Shown one piece after another: positions 50,501-60,383 of a stretch of 62,252 nt of DNA (its first letter is position 1; each line of letters starts with the position of its first letter). Source of the stretch: Allosphingosinicella sp. Its GTDB lineage: Bacteria > Pseudomonadota > Alphaproteobacteria > Sphingomonadales > Sphingomonadaceae. Below the pieces are notes generated by a model. That model was not told the DNA's origin, made no database searches, and was given only the letters and a program-made list of their open reading frames with translations. Both the position numbers and the translations under genes were made by a program. The DNA is taken from contig JAUJOJ010000016.1 in NCBI GenBank assembly GCA_030447665.1, forward strand, positions 1 through 62,252. Reading direction: 5' to 3'.

Positions 50501-50783
50501 CGCCCATCGAGCCGACCGGAATCTGGCCGTCGCTGGTGTTCTTCCAGCTTTGGCCGGAGTCGGTGGTCTTCCACACGCCGCCGCCGACCGTCCCCATGTA
50601 GAATGTGTTGGGCTGCGACGGCACGCCGGTGACGGTGGTCACGCGCCCGCCCCGCCAGGGTCCGACCTGGCGATATTTGAGCCCTGACCATTGCGCCTGG
50701 TCGTAAACGGCGGGCGCGGCGGCAATCGGGGCAGCCAAGATGTTGCTCGCACAGAAAAAGGCGAGCATATGGGCGGGCTTCAT
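47587..50783 (-). CDS. Large secreted BNR-repeat (VPS10/sialidase-like) protein, two frame breaks
   Basis: The start ATG 50783 gives a signal peptide (MLAFFCASNILAAPIAAAPA). Repeated Asp-box units S-x-D-G-G-x-T-W run through the first 750 residues (YKSTDGAKTWSF, YRSRDGGKTWKQ, YKSTDGGDTWNK, VSLDGGATWS, VSQDGGTSWKN), a multi-bladed propeller like that of sortilin-type proteins. A ten-glycine run precedes a Fn3-like C-terminal domain. Slips near 47860 and 47755 lead to KALQGLADRLVTPRIRYSQP and LNAVLGPPTDADLQRYVRSG. Function unknown; periplasmic or extracellular, about 1065 residues. Confidence 0.8.
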
Positions 50784-51158
50784 GGAATTCCCCTTTTCGT
50801 GCTGTCGGATGCGGACAGTGAAGCGCGCATAAAGTCTCCTCAGGCAGGACGCTCGAACAAGCTCACCGAAACCGAGGCGCCTCTTCAAGGAGGCAAAGCG
50901 AGCCGCCCTGTTACCGTTGGGGGGCGCCCGGGATCAACGCAAGTGTTATGACTTCTGGGCGGCAGTTTCGGGGTCGGTGTTCGATTCAACCTGGGCTGAT
51001 GACGGTCACCAAGAGATGAGGCGGCGCCAAGCAAGGAGCGCTTGGTGCAACTCGGATACTCGATTTTGCTTCTGGCACTCGACCGCTCGTCGACGGCTTG
51101 TGGTTTCCGCCGCTCCCGCCCTTCTATCGGCCAGATGCCGGAGCGCGTCCCGCTAGAT
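50784..51158. other. Intergenic region without recognisable gene
   Basis: These 375 bp between the BNR protein and the CapA-like gene hold no reading frame with protein-like composition on either strand. The part nearest 50783 must carry the promoter of the BNR gene. I see no clear hexamers and no hairpin worth naming. Confidence 0.4.
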
Positions 51159-52596
51159 CTAAGCGCCGGGACCAACTCGGACGACGCCAACGCCGCGCTC
51201 GATGCTGATGCGGGTGCCGAACGGGGCTGAGAGGGTTTGCAGTTTCTCGAGGATGCGGCGGCCGGCTTCGGGGCCGGCCATGCGGGGGACGCCGCGGTCG
51301 GCGCCGAGCTCGGACGCGCCGAGCTCAATTGGGTGCAGCCGGATCTCGGCGAGCCGGCCGCCGACGTAGCGGCTGATCGCGATAACCGATTCATAGAGCC
51401 GCGGATCGGCGAAGCTCCGCTCGCCGCGAGCCTGGAGCAGCTCCGGCACGGTCGCCGATCCCGGCGCCACTCCATATTGCTCGTACATGTCTGCCGGCAC
51501 CGCATCGAGCGAATTATTCATCATCGCGAAGTTGCCGAGCGAATAGAAGATCGGCTTGCCCTTGTAGATCTCAATGCCGCGCAGGATATGCGGGCCGTGG
51601 CCGATATAGGCGTCGGCACCCGCATCGATCGCGCCTCGGGCTATGGCGACGGCGAAGTCGGCAGGCCGGTCGTTGTCGTTGCCGGGCTCGTGATTGTGCA
51701 CGGTGAAGATGGCGAAATTGCCGTTCTGCTTGCCCTGCCGGATGGCCAGCATGTTGCCGGCCGCGTCGCGCTCGTTGAGCTCGTAGCTGTACCACATGCG
51801 GCCGTCCTGTAGCGGACCGGCGCGGTAGCGGGTGCCGAGCAGCCGCACGTCCCCTTCCGCGCCGCGCTCGGGCGAGCACCCGGCGCTGTCGCCGCAACCG
51901 CCGCCAGCCAATCGAGGTGCGGCTGCGAGACGACGGCGATGCGCTCGGTGCGGAGCGGGTTGATGCCGGGCCGGCCCGGTACCTCGCCCAGCGGATCGGC
52001 GGCCGGCGACATGGGCGTGAAGCTGGACGCGGCAGAGACGAGCGCCGCGCGCCCCTTCGCCATGTCGAAATAGCGGGGGCTGCGCGCCGCCTGCAGGCTC
52101 GATCCCGAACCGGCGAAGACCAGTCCCTCCTCCCGCAGCAGGCGCTCGGTCTCGGCAAGGCCCTCCGTGCCCCAGTCGGTGGCATGGTTATTGGCAAGGC
52201 TCACCATGTCAAAGCCCATTTCCTTTAGCTCGGGCACGGTGCCGGGATGGGCCAGCATCCAGGTGCCGCCCGATTGCGCCGCAGGGTAGCCGGAGAAGCT
52301 CGACAGATCGAAAACCATGGTCTCGAAATTGCCGAAGGTGAGGTCGGCGCCCTGCAACAGCTTCAGCATGTCGGGGAGCGCGCCGCGATCGTGGCCAGCA
52401 TCGGGCGGAGGTAGATGAGGTCCCCCACCGCCGCGAGGGTGAAGCCGTCGGCGATCGGCCGCGTGGGCACCGGCTTTACCATGAGCGGCGCGTTCTGCGC
52501 CGCGGCGCCCGCGATGGGCGCCAGGGCGGCCACGCTGACGCAAGTAACGACTTCAAGGAGCAGGCGCGCGGCCCGCTTCGTGCTGTTCCTGGGCAT
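51159..52596 (-). CDS. CapA-family metallophosphatase-like protein, two frame breaks
   Basis: The gene starts at 52596 with a signal peptide ([20 protein letters not shown]). The PGA_cap domain motifs appear in order over three frames: [91 protein letters not shown] and [20 protein letters not shown]. Slips lie near 52378 and 51905. CapA was named from poly-gamma-glutamate capsule synthesis, but single CapA-like genes without capB/C, as here, are common and of unknown role. Confidence 0.8.
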
Positions 52597-52869
52597 GCTC
52601 TCACCCCTGTTACGGACCTGTCGGCCTCTCAGGACAATGAAGACTAGGACGCGGCCGCGGTCAACCAGAAGCGCTGGCGAAGCTAAAGACTGGACGAGTA
52701 CATCGGGTGCATCGAACAGACGCTCCGCGCAGGCGGCTGAAGGTGTTCTTTTTTAAATGATCTGCAGGCCTGCCAACATCCCCTACGGGTCGAAAGCGGA
52801 CAGCACCCGGCGGCTGGACGGTTGTCTGCTTCTCGGCATCAATGCTCGGGTCCTGAGCGGCGGCTATTG

Positions 52870-54411
52870 GCGGATTGCGTTGAAAAAGTCCGGGTTGAAG
52901 TCGTGACCGGTAGCTGATTCAGTGTTCCTGCAGATGCGGGAGACGGGCCGATGATGGGCGAGCGGACGGTGGCACAGGAGGCGCTGTTCTACAGCTTCAG
53001 CCTGGAGCGGCATGTGCCGGCGGATCACCTGCTGCGCTCGATCGACCGCTTTGTAGACTTGTCGGGCATTCGGGAGCACCTGCGGCCTTTCTACAGCGAG
53101 ACGGGCCGGCCATCGATCGATCCCGAGTTGATGATCCGGATGCTCATCATCGGCTACTGCATGGGCGTTCGATCCGAGCGCCGGCTGTGCGAGGAGGTTC
53201 ATCTCAACCTCGCCTATCGCTGGTTCTGCCGGCTCGGGCTGGAGGGCGATGTGCCCGACCACTCGACCTTCTCGAAGAACCGCCATGGCCGCTTTCGCGA
53301 CAGCGACCTTTTGCGCGAGCTGTTCGAGGCGACGGTCGCGCGCTGCATGGCCGAGGGACTGGTTGGAGGCGAGGGCTTCGCGACCGACGCCAGCCTGATC
53401 AAGGCGGATGCCAACAAGCAGCGTTCGGCAGATGGCAAGGAGGAGGTCGATTGGGAGGCGATGGCCAGGACGCGCCGCTCGGTTCGGGAGTATCTCGACA
53501 CGCTCGACGATGCGGCCTGGGGCGCTGCCAGCGAGGTGAAGCCGAAGTTCGTGTCCAAGTCGGACCCGGCAGCCCAATGGACGGGCGCGCACAAGGGGCA
53601 CGCCTTCTTCGCCTATGCCACCAACTACCTGATCGACCTCGACCATGCCGTCATCGTCGATGTCGAGCCAAGCCGCGCCATCCGTCAGGCGGAGGTCGGT
53701 GCCTCGCGCACCATGATCGAGCGCACCCAAGACCGCTTCGGCCTCTATCCAAAGCGGCTGGCGGCCGACAGCGCCTACGGCTCAGCCGAGAACCTCGCTT
53801 GGCTGGTGCATGAGAAAGGCATCGAGCCGCACATCCCCGTGTTCGAGAAATCGGCTCGGGAGGATGGCATCTTCTCCCGCTCCGACTTCACCTTCGATCA
53901 CAAGCGGGATGCGTATATCTGTCCCGGCGGCAAGGAGCTGAAGCGCTATCGACGATCGTTCGTCACGCCGCGCGACAGCGTCGGGGCGGACGGGATGGTG
54001 CGCTACCGCGCTATCAGGTCAGAATGCGGCACTTGCTCTCTCAAAGAACGATGCTGCCCGACCCAGCCGCAGCGCAAGGTGCTCCGGTCGATCCACGAAG
54101 GCGCACGGGATCTTGCGCGCGATCTGTCGCTGACAGACGCCTATCTGACCTCACGGCGCGAGCGGAAGAAGGTCGAGATGCTGTTTGCGCACCTCAAGCA
54201 GATCCTGAAGCTGACCGCCTGCGTCTCCGGGGTCCGAACGGAGCAAAAGACGAGTTCCACCTCGCCGCCACCGCCCAGAACCTCCGCAAGCTCGCCAAGC
54301 TAGTCCCGATGCCGCAACCGGCACTCGCCTGAGGGGGCGATCGCCTCGGCGCGACATCACCAAATCCGCGCCCGCCTCGAGCCAAAAGCCGACTTGTTCA
54401 ACACAATCGGC
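52870..54411 (+). mobile_element. IS1182-type insertion sequence
   Basis: An element of about 1.54 kb with one transposase gene and imperfect terminal inverted repeats: GCGGATTGCGTTGAAAAAGT at 52870-52889 against, at the right end, ACTTGTTCAACACAATCGGC (54392-54411) read on the other strand, about 18 of 21 matching. Target duplication is not clear. It separates the CapA-like gene from the 2-oxoacid dehydrogenase operon. Confidence 0.75.
52951..54332 (+). CDS. IS1182-family transposase, one frame break near the end
   Basis: MMGERTVAQEALFYSFSLER and GYCMGVRSERRLCEEVHLNL form the N-terminal domain typical of IS1182 transposases. The DDE core is represented by FATDASLIKADANKQRSADG and LYPKRLAADSAYGSAENLAW. 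A Cys cluster (ECGTCSLKERCC) and MLFAHLKQILKL follow. A one-base slip near 54212 gives DRLRLRGPNGAKDEFHLAAT, restoring the family C-terminus to 54332. With that base corrected the transposase would be complete. Confidence 0.88.
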
Positions 54412-54529
54412 GCTTAGCTGCCTTCAGGCGAACCTCCGCTAGGGGTCGAAAGCGGGCATTCACGGACTTCAGAGTACAATCTCCATGCCCGCCCCACTTC
54501 GAACAGCGGCGGGGTAACAATGATGGCGC

Positions 54530-55755
54530 TCACTCCGCCGGCCAGCTCTCCATCACTTCGACGAAGCGGGTGAGCCAGGCATTGGTCTGGTGGCCGTCGA
54601 CCACGCGGTGATCGATGGTGAGCGAGACATAGGCCATCGGGCGGATCTGGATGCTGTCGATGCCGTCCACCTCGCGCACCACCACGCGTTTTTCGAGCTT
54701 GCCGACCCCGAGGATCGCCGATTGCGGCTGATTGATGATGATCGGCGAGGCGAAGAGCGAGCCCGAGACGCCGTGGTTGGAGATGGTGAAGGTGCCGCCC
54801 TTCACATCCTGCGCGCTCAAGTTTCGGCGCGCGCCTTTTCGACCAGCTCGTCGAGGCCGGCGGCAATCCCCTGGAGCGACAGGCGCTGGGCCTGGTGGAG
54901 GACGGGAACGATCAGGCCCTTGCTCCCAAGCGCCGTGCCGACGCCGATGTTGATGTCGTCGAAGATCTCGAGGCGATCCTCGTGCCAGCGGCTGTTGATC
55001 GCGGGAGCGACCTTCATCGCCTCGATGCAGGCGGCGACGAGGTAGGCGGTGTAGGTGAGCTTCACCCCCTGGCGCGCCCACGCGTCCTTGTGACGCGCGC
55101 GGTGGGCGATGATCGCGCTGAAATCGCACTCGAACATCGCGGTGACGTGCGGCGCCTGGGTGACCGAGTTCAGCATGTTCTCGGCGATCCGGAGACGCAT
55201 GCGGTCGTGCGGGATCGAGTGCGAGGCGATGCCGGCGGTGGCGGGCTGCGGCGGAGGAGCCGTCTTCTTCGCGTCCGCCGCGCGATCCACGTCCGCGCGG
55301 GTGATGCGGCCGTCGCGGCCGGTGCCCTGGATGTGGGCGGGATCGAGCTTGTGCTGGAGGAGCGCGCGCTTCACGGCTGGAGAGAGGCGATGTTCGCGGC
55401 CAAAGCCCGTCATCCCGGCGAAAGCCGGGATCTCGGGGGGACCCGCCCGATCTCTTGTTCTGAGATCGGTCTCCGCCGGGATGACGGACGGGGATTCAGG
55501 CTCGTGGCCGACCACTTCGATCACCGCCGAAATCCGCCCGAGCACCGCGCCGGGCGCGGCTTCCTCGTTGCTGTGGAGGAGGATCTCGCGGAGCACGCCC
55601 GCAGCCGGCGCCGGGACTTCGACCGCCACCTTGTCCGTTTCGAGCTCCACCAGCGGATCGTTGATCTCGACGCGGTCGCCGACCTGCTTGAGCCAGGTGG
55701 AGCGGACGACGGCCTGGGTGCCTTCCTGCTCCAGCGGAACGATGACGTCGATCAT
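54530..55755 (-). CDS. Dihydrolipoamide acyltransferase E2 of a 2-oxoacid dehydrogenase, one frame break
   Basis: The start at 55755 overlaps the E1 stop (ATGA). The lipoyl domain (LVELETDKVAVEVPAPAAGV, Lys in ETDKV) is followed by a linker that contains a palindromic repeat translated as SPSVIPAETD to IPAFAGMTG. The E1/E3-binding domain (LSPAVKRALLQHKLDPAHIQ) and the acyltransferase domain (DRMRLRIAENMLNSVTQAPH, INIGVGTALGSKGLIVPVLH) come next. After a slip near 54825 come GTFTISNHGVSGSLFASPII and the catalytic DHRVVDG. It is the branched-chain type E2. No E3 gene is in view. Confidence 0.87.
55407..55487. repeat. Palindromic repeat inside the E2 linker
   Basis: An 81-bp element with a perfect 14-bp terminal inverted repeat (CCGTCATCCCGGCG at 55407-55420 against 55474-55487) and an inner hairpin TCCCGGC-GAAA-GCCGGGA. 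Its length is exactly 27 codons and it keeps the E2 reading frame. The CGTCATCCCGGCG core is widespread in sphingomonad genomes. Confidence 0.85.
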
Positions 55756-57842
55756 CAGAAGCTCACCAGTTCGTCGATCTTGGCGCGGATCTTCTCGACG
55801 CTCGGCACCGCCCAGTTGAGCAGCACCATGTTATGCGGGCTCGGTATGTCGGGCATGGTGAGGCGCGAGACGGGCGCGTCGAGATCGAGAAAGGCCTGGT
55901 CGGCGACGACGGCCGCGATCTCGCCGCCGAAGCCGCCGGTCTGGAGGTCCTCATGGACAATGAGGCAGCGGCGGGTGCGGCGGACGGACTCCAGCACCAT
56001 CTCCTTGTCCCAGGGCATCAGGGTGCGAAGGTCGATCACGTCGGCGGAGAAATCCCGTGCCGCCTCCTCGCAGCGCGGGACCATAGCGCCCCAGGTGACG
56101 ATCGTGATGCCGTCCCCTTCCCTGGTCTTCTTCGCCCGGCCGAAGGGAAGGACGAAATCGTCGCCGGGATAGGGCCGCCGCGCCCAGGCGTCGTCGAGCA
56201 TCGATCGATGCTCGAAGAAGACCACCGGGTCGTTGCCGCGAAGGCCCGAGCGGAGGAGCCCGACGGCATCCTCGGCATTGGAAGGGACCGCCACAAGCCA
56301 GCCCGGATTGTGGACGAATTGCACCTCGTTGGTCTGGCTGTGCCAGGGGTCCCCGACCTTGAAGAAGCCGCCGGGGATGCGAAGCACCATCGGCGCGGCG
56401 AAGCGGTTGTTGGTGCGCCAGCGCATCGTGCCGCAATCGTTGATCTGCTCGAGCGCGGGCTCCGCATATTTGCGGAACTGGATCTCCGGCACCGGCATCA
56501 GCCCGGCCAGCGCCAGGCCGACGGCGCGGCCGACAATGCCCTCTTCGGAAAGGCTGGTGTCGAACACTCGTTCGATGCCGTATTTCTCCTGAAGGCCGAG
56601 GGTCACGGCATGGACGCCGCCCTTGGGCCCGATATCCTCGCCGAACAGGAGCACGCGCGGATTGATCTCGAGCTCGCGGTCGAGCGTGCGGCGGATCGCC
56701 GTCACCATATTGATGCGCTGGCCTTCGGGCCTCGGCGTCTCGTTGGACGGCGGAGCGCGATAACCGTGCGTCCACTGGCCGCCGACCTGCTGCATCTCGC
56801 CTTCGTAGAAGACGTTGGCGAGCACCGTTTCAGGGTCGGCGATCCCGCGCGCTTCGGCGGCGGCCCGGGCCTCTTCGACCGCCTCGCCGGCGTCGCTTTC
56901 GATCTGCGCCCATTCCTCCTCCGACAGGAGCGACGGGACCAGGTAGGAGCGCAGCTTGGGCAGCGGATCGCGCGCCCATTCGGAGGCGACCACCTCCTGC
57001 GACTTGTAGGTTTGCGTGTCCTGGAAGCTGTGGCCCTGGAGCCGCGGCACGGTGAGGCGAAGCAAAGCGGGTCCCGCGCCGCCGCGGACATGGCCGACCG
57101 CTTCGCTCAGCAGCCGCGCCGCCTCGGCAGGCTCGGTGCCGTCGCCGGAAAGGACGTGGAGGTTGCCGAAGCTGGCGAGGTTCCTGGCGATATCGCCGCC
57201 CGGCGTCTGGTAGGTGGCGGGCACCGAGATGCCGTATTGATTGTCCTCGATATAGAAGAGCATCGGCAGCTTCTGAGTGGTGGCGATGGTGAGCGCCGCC
57301 CAGAAGCCGTTCGCCGCCACCGAGGCATCGCCGCCGAGAACGACCGCGATCGAATCCCGGTGCGGCTCGCTCTTCAGCACCGTGCGATAGTAATCGATCG
57401 CCTGCGCCCAGCCGGCGGTGGGCGTATATTGCGCGCCGACGCCGCCCGACATCGGGAGCGCGGGCGTGCCGCCGGGATTGGGATAGTTGAAGACGACGCC
57501 GATATCGCGCCCGTCCGAATAGCCCCCGGCCCGGCCCATGGCGGAGCCGAGCGCGTCCTCGAGCGGCACGCCCAATGCAAGCAGCAGCGGACGCGAGCGA
57601 TAATAGCCGCAGGCCGCATCCTTGGGCCGATCGAGCCTCGATCCCAGCATGATCTGCGCCATGTCGTGGCCGCGCGCCGAAAATTGATAGAGGACCTTCC
57701 GCTCGGGAACGAGCCGCTCCTCCTCCAGCTTGTCGAGCGCGCGGCTGACATTCACGAGATAGGCGATCCTTCGCCAGTCATAGTCCGGATCGGGAGAATC
57801 AAAGGCCGTGCGGCTGGCCATCGCAAAGCCGCTCTCACTCAT
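55755..57842 (-). CDS. Fused alpha/beta E1 subunit of a 2-oxoacid dehydrogenase (branched-chain type)
   Basis: This 695-residue enzyme carries the alpha and beta E1 parts in one chain. The alpha half has LYQFSARGHDMAQIMLGSRL, YYRSRPLLLALGV and the thiamine-diphosphate motif GGDASVAANGFWAAL to EDNQYGISVPATYQ. From about residue 370 the beta half runs: INMVTAIRRTLDRELEINPR, LLFGEDIGPKGGVHAVTLGL, PEIQFRKYAEPALEQINDCG and VDLRTLMPWDKE-like text. It decarboxylates 2-oxo acids and acylates E2-bound lipoate. It overlaps the aminotransferase by 8 nt and E2 by ATGA, forming an operon. Intact. Confidence 0.9.
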   Translation of the reverse strand: MSESGFAMASRTAFDSPDPDYDWRRIAYLVNVSRALDKLEEERLVPERKVLYQFSARGHDMAQIMLGSRLDRPKDAACGYYRSRPLLLALGVPLEDALGSAMGRAGGYSDGRDIGVVFNYPNPGGTPALPMSGGVGAQYTPTAGWAQAIDYYRTVLKSEPHRDSIAVVLGGDASVAANGFWAALTIATTQKLPMLFYIEDNQYGISVPATYQTPGGDIARNLASFGNLHVLSGDGTEPAEAARLLSEAVGHVRGGAGPALLRLTVPRLQGHSFQDTQTYKSQEVVASEWARDPLPKLRSYLVPSLLSEEEWAQIESDAGEAVEEARAAAEARGIADPETVLANVFYEGEMQQVGGQWTHGYRAPPSNETPRPEGQRINMVTAIRRTLDRELEINPRVLLFGEDIGPKGGVHAVTLGLQEKYGIERVFDTSLSEEGIVGRAVGLALAGLMPVPEIQFRKYAEPALEQINDCGTMRWRTNNRFAAPMVLRIPGGFFKVGDPWHSQTNEVQFVHNPGWLVAVPSNAEDAVGLLRSGLRGNDPVVFFEHRSMLDDAWARRPYPGDDFVLPFGRAKKTREGDGITIVTWGAMVPRCEEAARDFSADVIDLRTLMPWDKEMVLESVRRTRRCLIVHEDLQTGGFGGEIAAVVADQAFLDLDAPVSRLTMPDIPSPHNMVLLNWAVPSVEKIRAKIDELVSF

Positions 57843-59043
57843 TCATCTTCTCCACCACCGCGGCAGCGAAAAGATCTGCATTCTCGTCCGACAGGCCGAC
57901 GATGTTGAAGCGGCCGGAATCGGCCATGTAGATGCCGTGGCTCTCCCGAAGCTCGAGCACCGCGTCGGTGCTGAGCGGCAGGATCGAGAACATGCCGTTC
58001 TGGCCATCGATATATCGGAGCCGCTCGTCATAAGCGGCGAGGCGCGCGCGCAGGCTGCGGATGCGGGCGCACATCTCGATGAGCTCGGCGTTCCAGTCGG
58101 CGCGCAGATCAGGGTCGTCGAGCACGGTGCGCACGATCGCAGCGCCGTGATCGGGCGGCATCGACCACATGGTGCGGGAAAGCTGGAGGAGATTGCCGAA
58201 CGCGGTTCCCGCGGCCTCGGCGCTGCTCGCCTTGATGAAGAGCGACCCCGTCCGCTCGCGGTAAACTCCGAAATTCTTGTCGCAGCTCTGCGCAACCAAA
58301 GCCTGATCGACAGCCTCGACCATCATGCGCGTCCCCTGCGCGTCGATCTCGAGCCCGTTGCCGAGCCCCTGATAGGCAAGGTCGATGAACGGGACGAGGC
58401 CGCGGGCGGAGACGAGCTCGGTCAGCGCCTTCCATTGATCGAGATCGAGGTCGGCGCCGGTCGGGTTGTGGCAGCAGCCGTGGAGGAGGATGAGATCGCC
58501 GGCGCGGGCGTCCTTCAGCGCGTCCATCATCTCGTCGAACAGGATGCGGCGGCTGGCGGTGTCGTAATAAGGGATCTTGACCATCTCGACGCCGGCGCAT
58601 TCGATCAGCGGCCCGTGATTGGGCCAGGTCGGCTGGCCGACGAAGATGCGGGCATCGGGATCGGCTTTCTCGATGAGATCGGCGCCGAGCCGGAGCGCGC
58701 CGCAGCCGCCGGGCGTCTGAACGCCGACGATGCGGTCGTCGGCCGCCGCGCGTTCGCCAAAGACGATCGGCTTGACGAGCTCCACGAAACGCGCATCGCC
58801 CGCCGAACCCAGATAGGCCTTGGTCCGCTGCGTCTCCAGGAGGATCCGCTCGGCGGCCTTGACCGCGCGCAGGATCGGCGTGCCGCCCGCCGGGTCCCGG
58901 TAAACGCCGACGCCGACATCGATCTTGTCCGGCCGGGGATCGGCATTGGCGAGGGCGATCAGCTGGAGGAGCGAGTCCGAGGGCTGTAGGCTGAGGCGAT
59001 CGAACAATCGCGGCCCATCCGCCAGCGTGAATGCATCCGCCAA
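57835..59043 (-). CDS. Aromatic/aspartate-family aminotransferase (TyrB-like)
   Basis: The start is taken as TTG 59043 because GAGGAGG lies 6 nt upstream; it gives 402 residues, the family length. DPRPDKIDVGVGVYRDPAGG, TPGGCGALRLGADLI, GCCHNPTGADLDLDQW, FIDLAYQGLGNGLEID and the PLP lysine in SCDKNFGVYRERTGSL are all class I aminotransferase subgroup I-alpha motifs. It makes 2-oxo acids from Phe/Tyr/Asp or branched amino acids. Being coupled to the E1-E2 genes, it probably supplies their substrate. Intact. Confidence 0.9.
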   Translation of the reverse strand: MADAFTLADGPRLFDRLSLQPSDSLLQLIALANADPRPDKIDVGVGVYRDPAGGTPILRAVKAAERILLETQRTKAYLGSAGDARFVELVKPIVFGERAAADDRIVGVQTPGGCGALRLGADLIEKADPDARIFVGQPTWPNHGPLIECAGVEMVKIPYYDTASRRILFDEMMDALKDARAGDLILLHGCCHNPTGADLDLDQWKALTELVSARGLVPFIDLAYQGLGNGLEIDAQGTRMMVEAVDQALVAQSCDKNFGVYRERTGSLFIKASSAEAAGTAFGNLLQLSRTMWSMPPDHGAAIVRTVLDDPDLRADWNAELIEMCARIRSLRARLAAYDERLRYIDGQNGMFSILPLSTDAVLELRESHGIYMADSGRFNIVGLSDENADLFAAAVVEKMNE

Positions 59044-59168
59044 GTCGATCCTCCTCTGTACGCCGCAATCCAGCCCGATACATCTAATGCAGGCGAGCGC
59101 CAAATGCGTATCAAAGTGGATGAATTAGCGAATGGAGATGGAAAGAGAATTCATTTATAAGCCATCCG

Positions 59169-60010
59169 GTGAAAGAAACTGATCAGATCGATCCGGTCGA
59201 TCGCGAATCATCCGCGAGCTGCAGCGCGATGCAAGCGTCAGCCATGACCCTCGCCGAGAAGGTCGGGGCCTCGGCCGCTTCAGTGTGGCGGCGGGTGCGA
59301 AGCCTGGAGCAGGCGGGCATCTTGGGAAAGAGAGCAGCATCTCGGGCGCGCGGTCATTTATGACGCGCCAGACGGTGGAGGCTCGCGCCGCCAGTTCATC
59401 CAGTCGCGCGAAGAGATCGTCGAACTGATGTCAAATGCGATCCTCGGTGCGCGACGTTGCCGATTACGACCGCTTCATCATGCGCGCGTGCTGCAGCGTC
59501 GATGTCGAATTTCGCCCTGCGGCGTCAGACCGAAATCCCGCCAGGGTCGCCCTTTTGCCGAGAACGGTCGGCGCCTCAACCGTGGTGAGGCGAGCCCGTC
59601 CGTTTTCCCGCCATCGGCGAGCACTCCCACGGTGAAGGCGCCATAAGCGTGCGCACAGGCGCCTGCCCGCCGGAGCAGGCGGGCATGAAGGTTGGGAAAA
59701 GACGGTGCCGGCTCAGCGCCGATCCGCAGCATCTCGGGCGCGCCGTCGAACGTGCTGTGCCAGGGTCGGAAGGCAGTGGATGATGACGCGCCAGACGGTG
59801 GAGCGCCGCGCCGATTTCGAGCATCGTGCATCCAGCGGTATCGCGCGAAGAGATCGTCGAATGTTGCGCCGACGGGCATCAAGATCGTCGCGCGTGAATT
59901 CCTGATAAAGGCGGAAGTATAGGCGACGTCAGGAAGGGATTATCTGCTGCGGATCTCGGTGCGCGACGTTGCCGATTACGACGATGATCGCTTCATCATG
60001 CGCGGCGTGC
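59169..60010 (+). pseudogene. Wrecked Lrp/AsnC-family regulator
   Basis: A GTG at 59169 opens KETDQIDPVDR. After small slips the helix-turn-helix is clear: TLAEKVGASAASVWRRVRSL then EQAGILG. The ligand domain appears only in pieces (RAVIYDA, RVADVADYDRFIMR-like text around 59445, SNFALRRQTEIPPGS near 59505). A second, differently damaged copy of the same segment follows up to 60010. The gene is divergent from the aminotransferase, the usual place for its Lrp-type regulator. I cannot reconstruct one intact reading. Confidence 0.6.
59308..60004 (+). repeat. Two degenerate copies of one Lrp gene segment
   Basis: GGAGCAGGCGGGCAT at 59309 recurs at 59670; GACGCGCCAGACGGTGGAG at 59361 recurs at 59783; CGCGCGAAGAGATCGTCGAA near 59404 recurs near 59841; CTCGGTGCGCGACGTTGCCG at 59443 recurs at 59957. 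Spacing differs between copies and the intervening text does not align, as in a badly resolved duplication. Confidence 0.7.
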
Positions 60011-60033
60011 TCGCTCCCTGAGATTCTGTCTCA

Positions 60034-60252
60034 TCAGGAGCGTCGCGCAATCGCGGCAAAGATCGAAGTGCACCGACAGACGCGCGGCAGGCAACGGAAT
60101 ATCGCGACGCTGCTTGCCCCGAAAACCAGCACCAGGATGTAAAGGAAGAGAACCGCAAGAAAGGCGAGTACGGCGATGTGAAGGGGCCGCTTTCGGCGGA
60201 AGCGGCGGTTTTCGTCCGCAGCCTCTCCTTCCTCCGGGTCGGTTGCGCACCC
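60034..60252 (-). CDS. Possible small membrane protein
   Basis: An open frame of 72 codons on the minus strand encodes RRFRRKRPLHIAVLAFLAVL and FLYILVLVFGASSVAIFRCL, a basic segment and one membrane helix, with three Cys near the end. No start codon lies in the same frame; an ATG near 60279 would need a one-base slip. It sits between the broken Lrp gene and Ku. I do not recognise it. Confidence 0.25.
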   Translation of the reverse strand, partial: GCATDPEEGEAADENRRFRRKRPLHIAVLAFLAVLFLYILVLVFGASSVAIFRCLPRVCRCTSIFAAIARRS

Positions 60253-60383
60253 CTAAACCACTGAGGATGACCGGCCATTGAGCCTGCCATCGACCTATCC
60301 CCCGCCTATAAGGACGGAACCGTCCCTGCGGCTCCCGCGGATTGAATCGGGAAGGATTGCGAATCGAATTCGGGAGCAAGGCG

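Noticed and set aside
51159..52596. CapA-like gene as part of a poly-gamma-glutamate system with the ATP-grasp enzyme
   Set aside because: The two are about 42 kb apart and no capB/capC is present; no link beyond coincidence.
55833..57908. Plus-strand open frame of 691 codons across the E1 gene
   Set aside because: Same reason: a mirror of a strongly coded minus-strand gene, with no domain of its own.
59169..60010. Repeated blocks that might be a CRISPR-like array
   Set aside because: Only two copies exist, spacing is irregular and the blocks are parts of a regulator gene.
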